19,476 bases of DNA from the NCBI GenBank assembly GCA_007120745.1, contig SKNC01000106.1, forward strand, positions 1 to 19,476, written 5' to 3'. Every line of letters begins with the position of its first letter. Position 1 is the first letter of the stretch. Positions 1 through 8,514 of this stretch are shown here, in pieces. A program made the position numbers and the translations under genes. The DNA comes from Bacillota bacterium (GTDB taxonomy: Bacteria; Bacillota; Dethiobacteria; SKNC01). The notes below the pieces were generated by a model, which saw only the letters and a list, made by a program, of their open reading frames with translations, did not search any database and had not been told where the DNA came from.

Positions 1-273
1 CAGGCTGATATTCTAGTAGCCGCCATGGGTGTACCGGAAGCTATTAAAGCAGATATGGTTAAAGATGGTGCTGTAGTTATTGACGTTGGAGTTAACAGGG
101 TTGACGATGCATCCAAGAAGAAAGGTTTCCGCCTTGTAGGAGATGTAGAATATGATCCCATTGCCGAGAAGGCTTCCTACATCACTCCCGTTCCCGGTGG
201 AGTTGGCCCCATGACCGTAACCATGCTCCTTTACAACACTGTGGAGTGTGCGGAAAGGATAGGCGCCCAATAG
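1..273 (+). CDS. folD: FolD, methylenetetrahydrofolate dehydrogenase/cyclohydrolase, C-terminal part
   Basis: The frame is open from base 1, so the gene starts outside the window; about 90 C-terminal residues are present out of a usual length near 280. FolD is a cytoplasmic bifunctional enzyme that oxidises 5,10-methylene-tetrahydrofolate with NAD(P)+ and hydrolyses the methenyl product to 10-formyl-tetrahydrofolate, feeding purine synthesis and, in acetogens, the methyl branch of carbon fixation. Visible signatures are the end of the nucleotide-binding fold (VVIDVGVNR, then LVGDV) and the highly conserved family motif TPVPGGVGPMT at 187-219. An intrinsic terminator follows 43 bases after the stop, so folD is the last gene of its transcript. 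No frameshift or other damage is seen in the visible part. Confidence 0.96.
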   Translation, partial: QADILVAAMGVPEAIKADMVKDGAVVIDVGVNRVDDASKKKGFRLVGDVEYDPIAEKASYITPVPGGVGPMTVTMLLYNTVECAERIGAQ

Positions 274-316
274 GAACTATTCCTTAACAATCTATATAAA
301 TAATTGATACTAATAT

Positions 317-351
317 AAGACCTCCCATCGTAGACGGGGGGTCTTTTTTTT
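317..351 (+). terminator. Intrinsic terminator of folD
   Basis: AAGACCTCCC at 317-326 pairs with GGGGGGTCTT at 336-345 (one T-G wobble) around a 9-base loop and runs into a tract of eight T at 344-351. It is placed to end the folD transcript and separates folD from the downstream membrane gene. Confidence 0.93.
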
Positions 352-456
352 GATATAAATATTTCATGAAAAATATTAATCAATGCTTTATAATTATAAT
401 TACAGCAGATGTTTTTTTGTTCAGGATTGAATAAAAACTTTAAGGAAAGAGTGTGA

Positions 457-1041
457 ATGGAACTACTTGATCAGATCATTCATTATAGTCATTATATCAG
501 AAGCTTTGGACAGGCAGCTGTATTCATTATTTGTGCAGCCATAGTTTTGCAGTGTCATATACCGATGATACCTTTTGCCATAGTTGCTGGCCTGTGCGGT
601 TATCTCTTTAGTTTTCATCAAGGTATGCTGCTGGCATGGGGAAGTGTTGTTACAGGGTCAATTATTGCATTTAGTGTTTTTCGGTTCTTTAAGCTGGACA
701 AGTTTTCAAATCAGATTATGACCAGGTACCAGAGACTACCTGAATTAAGTGACAAATTTGTCATCAGTTTTATTGTTATCATGCATAATATACCCGCAAT
801 TCCCATAGCAATTCCAAATATTGTGGCAGCAATGAGCAGTATTTCTCTAACCAGGTTCACTGCTTTTACCGCGGTTGGGCTGCTGGTTCCGTGTGTTCTG
901 TTCACAGGGTTTGGTGCAGGAGTTAATGCCTTTTTAGAAAATCCTGGAGTCTTAACTTCAATCCCTATATTGGCTGCAGCAGGTTTTTTTCTGCTAATAA
1001 AGTTAATCAATCTGGATAAGGTATTAGAAAAAATTGAATAA
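457..1041 (+). CDS. VTT-domain (TVP38/TMEM64/DedA-like) membrane protein
   Basis: This 194-residue protein is largely hydrophobic with several membrane segments. It shows the arrangement of the VTT/SNARE-associated family: a loop with prolines before a Gly-rich helix (IPMIPFAIVAGLCGYLF, about residues 35-51), a Gly-containing helix followed by an aromatic/basic stretch (GSVVTGSIIAFSVFRFF), and later NIPAIPIAIPNIVAA followed by a helix ending in FTGFGAG. Members are proposed to act in lipid scrambling or membrane homeostasis; the substrate here is unknown. AAGGAAAG at 443-450 is a good ribosome binding site 6 bases before the ATG. Two overlapping-phase TATAAT hexamers lie at 389-400, but no good -35 box is seen. 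The gene converges on addA with only 13 bases between the two stop codons. Family assignment is from motif layout, not from a search. Confidence 0.75.
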   Translation: MELLDQIIHYSHYIRSFGQAAVFIICAAIVLQCHIPMIPFAIVAGLCGYLFSFHQGMLLAWGSVVTGSIIAFSVFRFFKLDKFSNQIMTRYQRLPELSDKFVISFIVIMHNIPAIPIAIPNIVAAMSSISLTRFTAFTAVGLLVPCVLFTGFGAGVNAFLENPGVLTSIPILAAAGFFLLIKLINLDKVLEKIE

Positions 1042-1054
1042 ATATTTTTTGGAG

Positions 1055-4000
1055 TTAGAAATGGGATGAATGTTTTGTTTCAGACAGGGTAATGCAGCGC
1101 ATTGGGTCTGTAAAAAACATTCCGGCTTCTTTCACTTTTTCACCGGTTATGTGTTCCCAACTGCGCCGGTATATTTCAACCTGGGGGGCATAGTATTCAG
1201 CAAGTTGGTTTAAATGGTTTTCATCTTTCACTATATCCGTTTTGTAGTCCACCAGCACCCAGCCTTCCTTTTCGCGAAAAGCCAGGTCTACGGTTCCCTT
1301 AATATATGTTTCCTGTTCCCAGTAACCAAAAGGAACCTCTGCGTATTTTTCCGGTGAAGCAGTTACCCGTCGCCACAAGGGCGAATTGACAACCTTTTTC
1401 ATAACCTCCAGCACGTCACCAGCATTCCAGTCATGTTCACCCTGCTGCTGAATAACTCTCTCGGATATTCCCTTCAGTCTCCTCTCTTTATCTACCTCAC
1501 TTTCATCTTCCACCGGATTTTCCTTTAAAAGGATCTCAAGGGCAGCATGGATCATCGTTCCCCATCTCATACCCCTGCCGTCGGCTGTCCTTTGGGGAGC
1601 TTTTGTTTCGTCCTTTGCCTCCGAAGCATTCAAGCGCTTGTAGGTGGAAGAAACCATCTTTTCCAAGGTTTCTTCCATGTTATCTCTGGTCTCTTCCAGC
1701 ACGGATAAAGTAACGGGCTCTCTTTCTTCACCCTGCGGAAGTAACGCAGTTTTTTCCAGGGATATGTCTTCTGCTCCATTTAGAAATTTTTCTAAGGGCT
1801 GCCAGGGACTTACCTGTTGACTCTTCGGGTATGTGCTGACCACCAGCATGTCCTTGGCCCGGGTGGCAGCCACGTAAAGCAGCCGCACTCCCTCCGCCTC
1901 CTGATACTTTCTTTCTTCTTCCTGGTAATGCTCCCATTCCGGAGGAATGGCCAGTGCCTGCGTCCCGTAGTTTAAGGATTTTTCCATAACCATGTAGCCG
2001 CGGGCTTCTTCTGCTTCCCTGACCACATGTAAATCGGGATCGTGGGAAGGGTTTCGGCCGGGGTTGGCCAGGATTACCACGGGAGCCTCCAGGCCCTTGG
2101 CTTTGTGCAGGTTCATTATCCTGACTGTAGAAGTTCCACCGCCTTCAATGTCCAGCTCCTCCTCCAGCCCTTCTTCCAGCATTCGCTCCAAAAATTCTAC
2201 TGCCTGGGGAAACCCGATTTTCCCTTGCCTTTCCCGCTGGCGAAGAAGCTCCAGAGCCTGCAAAAGGTATCCTGCCCGTCCCCTGCCCAGCTCTTCCGCA
2301 AGCGCCAGGGGTATAATCCCCAGTTCCGTCATAATTCGTTCCACCACGCTGCTGGGGGGCAGTTTCCTGGTCCATGTCCAATAACGGTACAGGGTTTCCC
2401 AGGCGGTTATAAACATTTCCCGGTCTTCCTCTTCCAGGCCGGCAGGTACGCGGCTTAAGAAGGAAAAGTTCCCCCCATTCATTTTAAAGCGGTAGAGAGA
2501 ATCATCGCTGATTCCAAATAATAGCCCGCGAAGTGCTGCCGCCAGGGGCACAGGATTATTGGGATCCGCTATAGCCTGCAGCAGGCAGACCAGTTCCTTT
2601 AATTCTGCTGAATCGGAAATGTCTCCCCCACCGGATAAGGCAAAGGGTATGCCCCAGGCTTCCAGGGCCCTGGCATAGAAGGACATGTATTTCTTGTAAT
2701 GTACCAGGATCAGAAAATCTCCTGGGAGGGGGTCTGGCCCCAGGCCTTTTTCTTTTTCTTCCTCTGTTCGGCTTAGGGAAAGGTTACCGTTCAAGGAAAG
2801 ATAGATCCAGTTGGCAGTTTTGCAGGCATCCTGCCAGGCGATTCTTTCCGGGGAGTTTCTGTGAACATCTTCCAGCACCAGCTTAAAAACCCCGCAGCCT
2901 GTATCAGGGTCTTTTCCCCGCACCGGGTCCATGGGAACAAAATCCGCCTGGTAGGGAGGGAGAATGGGAGTAAATAAATTATCAAAAACCTGGTTTGTCC
3001 AATCAATCATCTCCGGTAGGGAACGGAAGTTGGTAGTCAGGTAAAGGACTTCTCCCCCCGATTGGCGGATAATCTCTTTGACCCGGTTATAGATGTCTAT
3101 GTCCGCTCTCCGGAAGCGGTAAATAGACTGCTTTGGATCCCCTACCACGAAGAGGGACCCGGAATGGGGGTTGAGATTTATCCAGTCTCTTTCGGAGAGG
3201 TCCGTGCCCGTCAGGTAAAACATGATTTCCGCCTGGATGGGGTCGGTGTCCTGAAACTCATCAACCAGCAGGTGGGTATACTTCTCCTGAAAATACTTCC
3301 TTACTTCGGGATTATTTTTCAAAAGCTCTGCCGTCAGCATGAGAAGGTCCTGAAAATTCAGCTTATTCTCCTGCCTTCTGAGTTCACCATAATGTTTGGC
3401 AGCGGGAAGTAAGAATTTGAGAAGGTGATAGTGACGATATTCCAGCCAGGCTCTTATGGCTGGTTGTATCTGGTTTTCCCGGAGATTTTTAAAGGCTTCC
3501 CATAGTTTTTGGGCGTCGTCTTTTGAGGGCCACCGGTTGTAGGTAGGGTCCGCATTTCTATCCATTTTCTCCAGCAGGCGAATCAGGCAGCGGTCCTGCT
3601 TGAGGTCAAATACCCGCTGCCAGCGGAGGACCATCAAAGTGGTCTTTTGCAGCTTATCCCAGCCTCCTGAAGGCTGCCGGGAGGGGAGCAGCTTTTTACA
3701 TTGACGGCAGAACTGCAGGAGTTTTTTTCTGGCCTCAGAAAAATCCGGGTAGGGGATTTCTAAAGAAGCCATTTCTACGTCGGGATAAAGATTAAGCTTT
3801 TGGAAAGCACCCTTAACATCCCCGGGCGAAAGGTCCAGCTCTCTTAATTGTTCCAGAAGCTCCCCCCGGTTAAAGCGCACTTCCATCAGGTATTCTTCCC
3901 AGGCCATTTCTTCCAGGAGCTTTTCCTCCAGCCCTTCTATTTCAGCGAAATCTGGGGCGATACCGGCTTCTACGGGTCTCTCCCGCAGAAGCCGGGCACA

Positions 4001-4330
4001 AAAGGAATGGATAGTGCCCACAAAAATCCGCTCCATCTTATCCAGGGCTTCTCCCAGATTTTTTTTCACCCGGGAATCCGTTTCCTGCCGAAACATGTCC
4101 TCCAGACGAATCTGGAATTTTTCTTTTAGTTCTCCGGCGGCTTTGCGGGTAAAGGTCACTGCGGCCAGTCTTTCCGGCTGGCAGAAACCTCCGGCTAGAA
4201 GGGCGGCTATCCTGTCCACCAGGCAGGTAGTTTTGCCCGAACCGGCTCCCGCTTCCACCAGGAAATTTTCTTCCAGACGGGTGCGGATGGCCTGCCGGGC
4301 ATCCGCATCTTTCAAAGTTTTTTTAGTCAT
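1055..4330 (-). CDS. addA: AddA, ATP-dependent helicase/nuclease subunit A
   Basis: A 1091-residue UvrD/Rep-type (superfamily 1) helicase with a C-terminal RecB-like nuclease, the catalytic subunit of the AddAB enzyme that resects double-strand DNA ends for RecA loading. Motifs in order: Walker A AGAGSGKT (27-34), VTFTRKAA (58-65), GTIHSF (105-110), DEAD-like box LLVDEFQDTDP (354-364), VGDPKQSIYRFRRAD (396-410), TNFRS (433-437), NLHKAKGLE (motif V), LLYVAATRAKD (motif VI), then the nuclease with GTVDLA (Asp1015) and VDYKTD (Asp1028, Lys1030). It is somewhat shorter than the roughly 1230-residue Bacillus protein. ATG at 4330 overlaps the end of addB by 8 bases, with AAGGAG 10 bases upstream inside addB, which suggests translational coupling. 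All catalytic motifs look intact. Confidence 0.96.
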   Translation of the reverse strand: MTKKTLKDADARQAIRTRLEENFLVEAGAGSGKTTCLVDRIAALLAGGFCQPERLAAVTFTRKAAGELKEKFQIRLEDMFRQETDSRVKKNLGEALDKMERIFVGTIHSFCARLLRERPVEAGIAPDFAEIEGLEEKLLEEMAWEEYLMEVRFNRGELLEQLRELDLSPGDVKGAFQKLNLYPDVEMASLEIPYPDFSEARKKLLQFCRQCKKLLPSRQPSGGWDKLQKTTLMVLRWQRVFDLKQDRCLIRLLEKMDRNADPTYNRWPSKDDAQKLWEAFKNLRENQIQPAIRAWLEYRHYHLLKFLLPAAKHYGELRRQENKLNFQDLLMLTAELLKNNPEVRKYFQEKYTHLLVDEFQDTDPIQAEIMFYLTGTDLSERDWINLNPHSGSLFVVGDPKQSIYRFRRADIDIYNRVKEIIRQSGGEVLYLTTNFRSLPEMIDWTNQVFDNLFTPILPPYQADFVPMDPVRGKDPDTGCGVFKLVLEDVHRNSPERIAWQDACKTANWIYLSLNGNLSLSRTEEEKEKGLGPDPLPGDFLILVHYKKYMSFYARALEAWGIPFALSGGGDISDSAELKELVCLLQAIADPNNPVPLAAALRGLLFGISDDSLYRFKMNGGNFSFLSRVPAGLEEEDREMFITAWETLYRYWTWTRKLPPSSVVERIMTELGIIPLALAEELGRGRAGYLLQALELLRQRERQGKIGFPQAVEFLERMLEEGLEEELDIEGGGTSTVRIMNLHKAKGLEAPVVILANPGRNPSHDPDLHVVREAEEARGYMVMEKSLNYGTQALAIPPEWEHYQEEERKYQEAEGVRLLYVAATRAKDMLVVSTYPKSQQVSPWQPLEKFLNGAEDISLEKTALLPQGEEREPVTLSVLEETRDNMEETLEKMVSSTYKRLNASEAKDETKAPQRTADGRGMRWGTMIHAALEILLKENPVEDESEVDKERRLKGISERVIQQQGEHDWNAGDVLEVMKKVVNSPLWRRVTASPEKYAEVPFGYWEQETYIKGTVDLAFREKEGWVLVDYKTDIVKDENHLNQLAEYYAPQVEIYRRSWEHITGEKVKEAGMFFTDPMRCITLSETKHSSHF

Positions 4331-7300
4331 AGTTCTGAAGCTCCTTCCAGGGTTCCAGTTCCGTGTTATTCAGACTGGAGAGCTTGTCTTTCATGCGTTC
4401 TACCGAATAGGGAAAACGGCATACAGGCTGGTAATCACAAAAAGTACAGCGGTCCTGTTTATCCGTGGGGCAAAAGGTTCCTGAGGACAGGAGGTCCAGC
4501 ATTTTTTGCAGGGCCTCCAGGGCTTCCGGGCGCCTGTCCCTGCAGTGTAAAAAACGCTGCCCTTCTCCCTTTTCGGTGGGGAAAATATAGCCTGTCTCTT
4601 CTACCCGTGCGTCCGGGTCTTCCTGCTGCAGTATTATTTCTGCTGCCAGTCCGTAAAGGGCATGCTGGATCTGTTGGCCCTCCCTTAAAAATTTTCTTTC
4701 GTCATAATTATAGGTGCTGCCTGTTTTGAAATCCAGGATCCGGTAAACTCCCTTGGGAGAGATACGGTCAATGCGGTCAATTCTTCCCCTCAAGTGGATG
4801 CTGCCCCCACCGGGAAGCTTTAGCTGTACAGGGTCTTTCAACCCCTGGCCTGCCTGGGCGATTTCATCAGAACCAAAGCCGAAGGGTACTTCCAGGTAAA
4901 CAGGAATACTTCCCTCCTGCCACAGATCCTCTTCCGCCCTCAGGAAGACTTCCAGTTCCCGCAGAAGTTCAAGCCTTTCCTGTTCATACACTACGGGGCT
5001 GGGAGGCGGGATTTTTTCTCTGGTTATTTCAATAAGCTCTTCGGAAATTTCTGTAAGCAGGTCCTGATCTGGCGCAGGTTTTGAGGATGATGAGGAAGTA
5101 CGGGAAATGATTTTTCTCAGGTAATCTGCATAGATCTGGTGCAGCAAAAGACCGCGGGAAAGGGGATCCAGCCATGTGCCCGGATCAAATATCTTCTCAT
5201 CCGGGGGATTAATTTTTAAGATATAGCGTAAAAAGTATGAGTAAGGACATGCGGCCAATCGTTCCACAGAGGTAGCTGACAGAGGCCTTTTATTTTTGGT
5301 TGGGTCCACCGGGTCTATATGGGAAACTACTTTGCCGTCATAAACAGTAAAGCTTTCTCCACTGCGGGCCTCTTCCGCCAGCAGGCCGCTGTGGAGGCCC
5401 GGGTAACATTCCCTGACCCTTGTCATGTCCCCCAGCTTATTTTCTTTCAGCACCTGGGAGCCCCACCATTCATCTTCGGAAAAGGAAACATCGGGCTCTT
5501 CGGGAAAATAGGCTGCCGGTTTTGCTAGAGAGCTCATAAATTTGCTGTAATCGGCCTGGGGGTCTTTAGTCATGAGCCGATAAACCTGAAGAAGGGCTGC
5601 TGAAGGGAATGAAGCCCTTCCCTCTACGGGGTCAAAAGCGGGAAAGCTAAAGGTTATTTTACCCTTTCGGGAAGCGAGAAAGCGGTTTAAGCGGTAGATT
5701 TTTTCTTCGGGCAGTGAAGACCTGTCCATCAGGTTTGGGTGAAAGAAAGCTCTTTCCCTCTCCAGGAGGATGGGGTCCTGCAGACCGCTGCCGGGGAAGC
5801 GGCCGTCGTCCAGGCCTACCAGATATGTATGGGGGCGGTAGAACCATTCCCCCTGGTGAAGGGAAACGGCATGAAGATGGCCCGGTTCAAAGCCGGAAGC
5901 ACCAATAGAAAGGTTTTCAAAAATTTCTTTCAGCCTTTTTATCGCTATTCCCATGGGGATGTTTTCCCCCAGGCTTTGGGAAACATCTATAAGCTGTTCC
6001 TGAAGGGATTCCCAGGCGGCAGCATCTAAGTTATTTTTCTTAAGAGAATATGTCTGAATTACCTCAGCCAGGCCGCTGCAGAGCCTTTGAAAGCTGATTT
6101 CTTCTCCGTTTACCGGGAGGGGGATCCTGTCCAGAATAAAGGTAATGATATTTTCAAGTTCTATAACTATTTCCTTCTGGCCGGCCAGATAATCCTTCCG
6201 GGCAACTCTTCCCTCTTCTTGAGCTTTTTGGATCTGGACCTGCAAATCTTGTTCCACAGCCTTCAGGCAGGGCAGGTATCTGTCCCTTCCCCACCCGATT
6301 TGCGCCTGCCGCAGCAGCCGTGCCAGGCTTGTTCCTTTAGAGGAAGTTTCCAGTGAGCCTTCAGTAAAAAGCCGGTAAAGGACAGGGACAGGATAGTTTT
6401 CTTCCAGCCAGTTTAGAAGGCCGAAAAAAAGCTTCCCGGGACGGGTAAAAGCTGCCGGGATGCCGCCGGAAAAGGTTACGGGTATGCCGCAGGTTGAAGA
6501 TAGGGTTAGGAGCAGGGGGATATAAACCTGGGAACTGGTATAGCAGATCACAGCCTGGTCAGCCGGAATCTGATTCTTTTTCAATCGGCGGAACACTTCC
6601 TTGATTTCGCAGGCAGCGCCGTAGGCCTGAAATATTTCTGGTTCATTATCGGAAAATGGTGGTGCCTTTTCCACCTCATAAAGCCAGGAATAGCATAAGG
6701 TTGCTAAAGGTTTTTCAGGTGGAACGAAATAAAAACCGTGGGGTCTGGAAATGCCCTCTACACTCTCTGCAGGAATAATTGTACGCTGACCCTCTGTCAG
6801 CTGATTCAGGAACCTAAAGGAAAGAAAATTCAGGTCCAGCTCTTCGGGAATGAGGTAGTGGGCATCTTTCTTTGGGACCTTACCCTGGTTCAGCAGTTCC
6901 AGGGACCTGCTGTAAAGGGCGGCAGAGTCAAAAAGATTTTCATTGTGCAGCTTCCCTTCGTAACTTTCAAGCAAAGTTTTTATTTCAAGGCCTTTATCTT
7001 GGTCCACAAAGTTTCCCGGAACCAGGTCCTTAGATAAAACCCCTGCCATCCTTAATTCCGTAATGGTCCCCCGTAACAGGTCAACCAGGCAGGTGTTACC
7101 TGAAAGTCTGGAAAAGTAATTCAACCGGCCGGAATCATTCATCTCTTCCAGGATTTCGCTCACCAGAAAATATGCCTGTCCGGGACCTACCATTTCATAT
7201 TTTTGTTCCGAAGTGTCATTATCCTTGATTTCCAGTGCCAGGTCATGGGGCGTGATGAGCGAGAGGTTCAGCCAGGGAATACCTTCCCGGGCAAGGGCCG

Positions 7301-7403
7301 ACAGCAGCTGGTTGCCTGACCGGTAGGAGTTAACGATTAATAGTTTTGGGGTGAATTTACGTTCCCCGCAAGCTTTGGCCAGGCTTGAAAGCAGAACGTT
7401 CAA
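4323..7403 (-). CDS. addB: AddB-type exonuclease subunit (PD-(D/E)XK, iron-sulfur), lacking Walker A
   Basis: A 1026-residue partner of AddA. The C-terminal nuclease shows Arg-Ile-Leu-Asp-Phe-Lys (Asp891, Lys893), and the iron-sulfur staple is formed by Cys719 (LAACPYSYF) with Cys986, Cys989 and Cys995 (CTFCDYQPVC), as in AddB proteins. The middle part looks like an inactivated helicase fold (VSLHQGEWF, YLVGLDDGRFPG). At the N-terminus, where Bacillus AddB has a P-loop, the protein instead begins a few residues before KLLIVNSYRSGNQLL, so no nucleotide-binding loop is present. TTG start at 7403 was chosen because AAAGGAGG (7413-7420) stands 9 bases before it. It is the first gene of the addBA operon. 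The symbol is given by role and operon position; it could belong to a divergent AddB branch. Confidence 0.88.
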   Translation of the reverse strand: MNVLLSSLAKACGERKFTPKLLIVNSYRSGNQLLSALAREGIPWLNLSLITPHDLALEIKDNDTSEQKYEMVGPGQAYFLVSEILEEMNDSGRLNYFSRLSGNTCLVDLLRGTITELRMAGVLSKDLVPGNFVDQDKGLEIKTLLESYEGKLHNENLFDSAALYSRSLELLNQGKVPKKDAHYLIPEELDLNFLSFRFLNQLTEGQRTIIPAESVEGISRPHGFYFVPPEKPLATLCYSWLYEVEKAPPFSDNEPEIFQAYGAACEIKEVFRRLKKNQIPADQAVICYTSSQVYIPLLLTLSSTCGIPVTFSGGIPAAFTRPGKLFFGLLNWLEENYPVPVLYRLFTEGSLETSSKGTSLARLLRQAQIGWGRDRYLPCLKAVEQDLQVQIQKAQEEGRVARKDYLAGQKEIVIELENIITFILDRIPLPVNGEEISFQRLCSGLAEVIQTYSLKKNNLDAAAWESLQEQLIDVSQSLGENIPMGIAIKRLKEIFENLSIGASGFEPGHLHAVSLHQGEWFYRPHTYLVGLDDGRFPGSGLQDPILLERERAFFHPNLMDRSSLPEEKIYRLNRFLASRKGKITFSFPAFDPVEGRASFPSAALLQVYRLMTKDPQADYSKFMSSLAKPAAYFPEEPDVSFSEDEWWGSQVLKENKLGDMTRVRECYPGLHSGLLAEEARSGESFTVYDGKVVSHIDPVDPTKNKRPLSATSVERLAACPYSYFLRYILKINPPDEKIFDPGTWLDPLSRGLLLHQIYADYLRKIISRTSSSSSKPAPDQDLLTEISEELIEITREKIPPPSPVVYEQERLELLRELEVFLRAEEDLWQEGSIPVYLEVPFGFGSDEIAQAGQGLKDPVQLKLPGGGSIHLRGRIDRIDRISPKGVYRILDFKTGSTYNYDERKFLREGQQIQHALYGLAAEIILQQEDPDARVEETGYIFPTEKGEGQRFLHCRDRRPEALEALQKMLDLLSSGTFCPTDKQDRCTFCDYQPVCRFPYSVERMKDKLSSLNNTELEPWKELQNYD

Positions 7404-7574
7404 GGGCAGGCGCCTCCTTTCATTTGATTTGGATGCTTGTTACACTTTTCGCCTGAGATTCTATCATCTATGATATGATAAATACATTGGTACATGAAAA
7501 CTAGAGCCTCAGCATCCCAATGAACCCCCTGTCCACTGCAGAAAATATTGTTCAAATATTTATACTATTTAAGA

Positions 7575-8342
7575 TTAAACGAATAACGGCATTAAACCGT
7601 GCACGATTACATCGGTTATGATGTGGGCTACCATAGCCGATTCCAATCCCCGCTTCCAATAGAGCAGACCGAAGGCAATCCCGGCCATACCGTTAAGCAG
7701 CAAAGCCCGTGTTATTATTAAGGTGCTCAGTTCAACCAGCTCTGCAGTGGCAGGAAGATGCAGGGCACCAAAGACCAAAGCCACCAGGATAATCGCGCTC
7801 CATACTGCGGCAGTGCGCGGTATCCGGAACAGTTTGAGGAACAACAGGGTTAGCAGGGTCATAAGCAAAAAACGCATGAGCAGCTCTTCCCCTATACCGG
7901 CGGAGAAAGCAGCCAAAAGCCCGGTCCACCAGGCAGGCAGTTCCGTTTCAAAAAGCGAAAGAGGAGAACCCAATTTATAAAAAATATAATCACCGATAAC
8001 AATCACTACGGCAAGGGCAACCCCTGTTCCTGCAGACCATGAAAACCAGGACTTCAAGTTTATTCCCTCATCATCTTCCTCTTCGCCAAAAACACTCTCA
8101 AGCAACGGCAGCCTGAACCCGGCTCGCCGGTAGAGCAACCCGCCTATGAGGGCGGCAACAGCGTAGATAATAGCCGCCTGCACGATTAGAATTGCATTAT
8201 AAATACTTTCGCTTAAACCTAACTCCAGACGGGTTTCGATTAAAACATCACCCAATAAATCATAAACATAAGGCAGGGACAAGAGCGCAGCAAGCAGACC
8301 TAAAAATGCCAAAAAACCTATTATCTTATAATTAGCTTTCAT
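7575..8342 (-). CDS. CPBP-family intramembrane glutamic protease (CAAX protease/bacteriocin-immunity type)
   Basis: A 255-residue protein with about eight hydrophobic segments and the three conserved CPBP motifs: GIGEELLMR (Glu152, Glu153, Arg157), FGALH (His195) and the final-helix His240 in ESAMVAHIITD. These residues form the active site in membrane proteases related to eukaryotic Rce1. Bacterial members serve in bacteriocin immunity, processing of membrane proteins or unknown tasks; nothing here fixes the substrate. An acidic cytosolic-type loop (GEEEDDEG) lies at about 86-93. ATG at 8342 is preceded by AAGGGG. A promoter with a perfect TTGACA box lies 65-93 bases upstream. The next upstream gene on this strand encodes an ICMT-like methyltransferase, a pairing that recalls CAAX processing, but no CAAX-ending protein is seen in the window, so this may be coincidence. 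Confidence 0.88.
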   Translation of the reverse strand: MKANYKIIGFLAFLGLLAALLSLPYVYDLLGDVLIETRLELGLSESIYNAILIVQAAIIYAVAALIGGLLYRRAGFRLPLLESVFGEEEDDEGINLKSWFSWSAGTGVALAVVIVIGDYIFYKLGSPLSLFETELPAWWTGLLAAFSAGIGEELLMRFLLMTLLTLLFLKLFRIPRTAAVWSAIILVALVFGALHLPATAELVELSTLIITRALLLNGMAGIAFGLLYWKRGLESAMVAHIITDVIVHGLMPLFV

Positions 8343-8406
8343 TGTTTTTCCCCTTTCATTACAAGGTTTCGATTACGGATACTATCCCTCATAATTATTC
8401 AAATAT

Positions 8407-8435
8407 AATAGACCATTGGAAGTAGACAGTGTCAA
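8407..8435 (-). promoter_or_regulatory. Probable sigma-A promoter of the CPBP protease gene
   Basis: On the minus strand a perfect -35 box TTGACA (8430-8435) is followed after 17 bases by TCTATT (8407-8412), which overlaps a TATTAT two bases further on. The predicted start of transcription is near 8400, giving a leader of about 58 bases. It makes the protease gene independent of the methyltransferase gene upstream. Confidence 0.6.
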
Positions 8436-8438
8436 CCG

Positions 8439-8460
8439 GGGTCCACCACCGCCAGGACCC
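8439..8460. repeat. Small inverted repeat in the ICMT-CPBP gap
   Basis: GGGTCC (8439-8444) and GGACCC (8455-8460) form a 6-base stem with a 10-base loop, 55 bases after the ICMT-like gene ends. No T tract follows on either strand, so it is at best a weak or factor-dependent end signal. Confidence 0.35.
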
Positions 8461-8514
8461 AGCTTCAGGCTGAAATTCCTCAGCACCCAAACCTGACCTG
8501 TTAGTAAGGAGACT

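Noticed and set aside
711..1010. Minus-strand frame of 99 codons inside the VTT-like gene
   Set aside because: It is antisense to a gene with a good ribosome binding site and family motifs; the peptide has no features of its own.
2042..2458. Open frames on the plus strand inside addA and addB (such as 2042-2458, 4014-4484, 6738-7037)
   Set aside because: They lie antisense to long genes with intact catalytic motifs, have no ribosome binding site and no recognisable protein features; they follow from the codon use of the opposite strand.
4323..4330. addB/addA overlap as a possible frameshift
   Set aside because: Each frame has a proper stop or start, and addA has its own ribosome binding site; this is a normal coupled overlap.
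7462..7475. TATCATCTATGATA palindrome upstream of addB
   Set aside because: The arms are only 6 bases in AT-rich DNA, and no promoter boxes with good spacing could be placed around it.
8430..8460. GGGTCC/GGACCC repeat as an intrinsic terminator of the ICMT-like gene
   Set aside because: The stem is short and no T tract follows on the minus strand.
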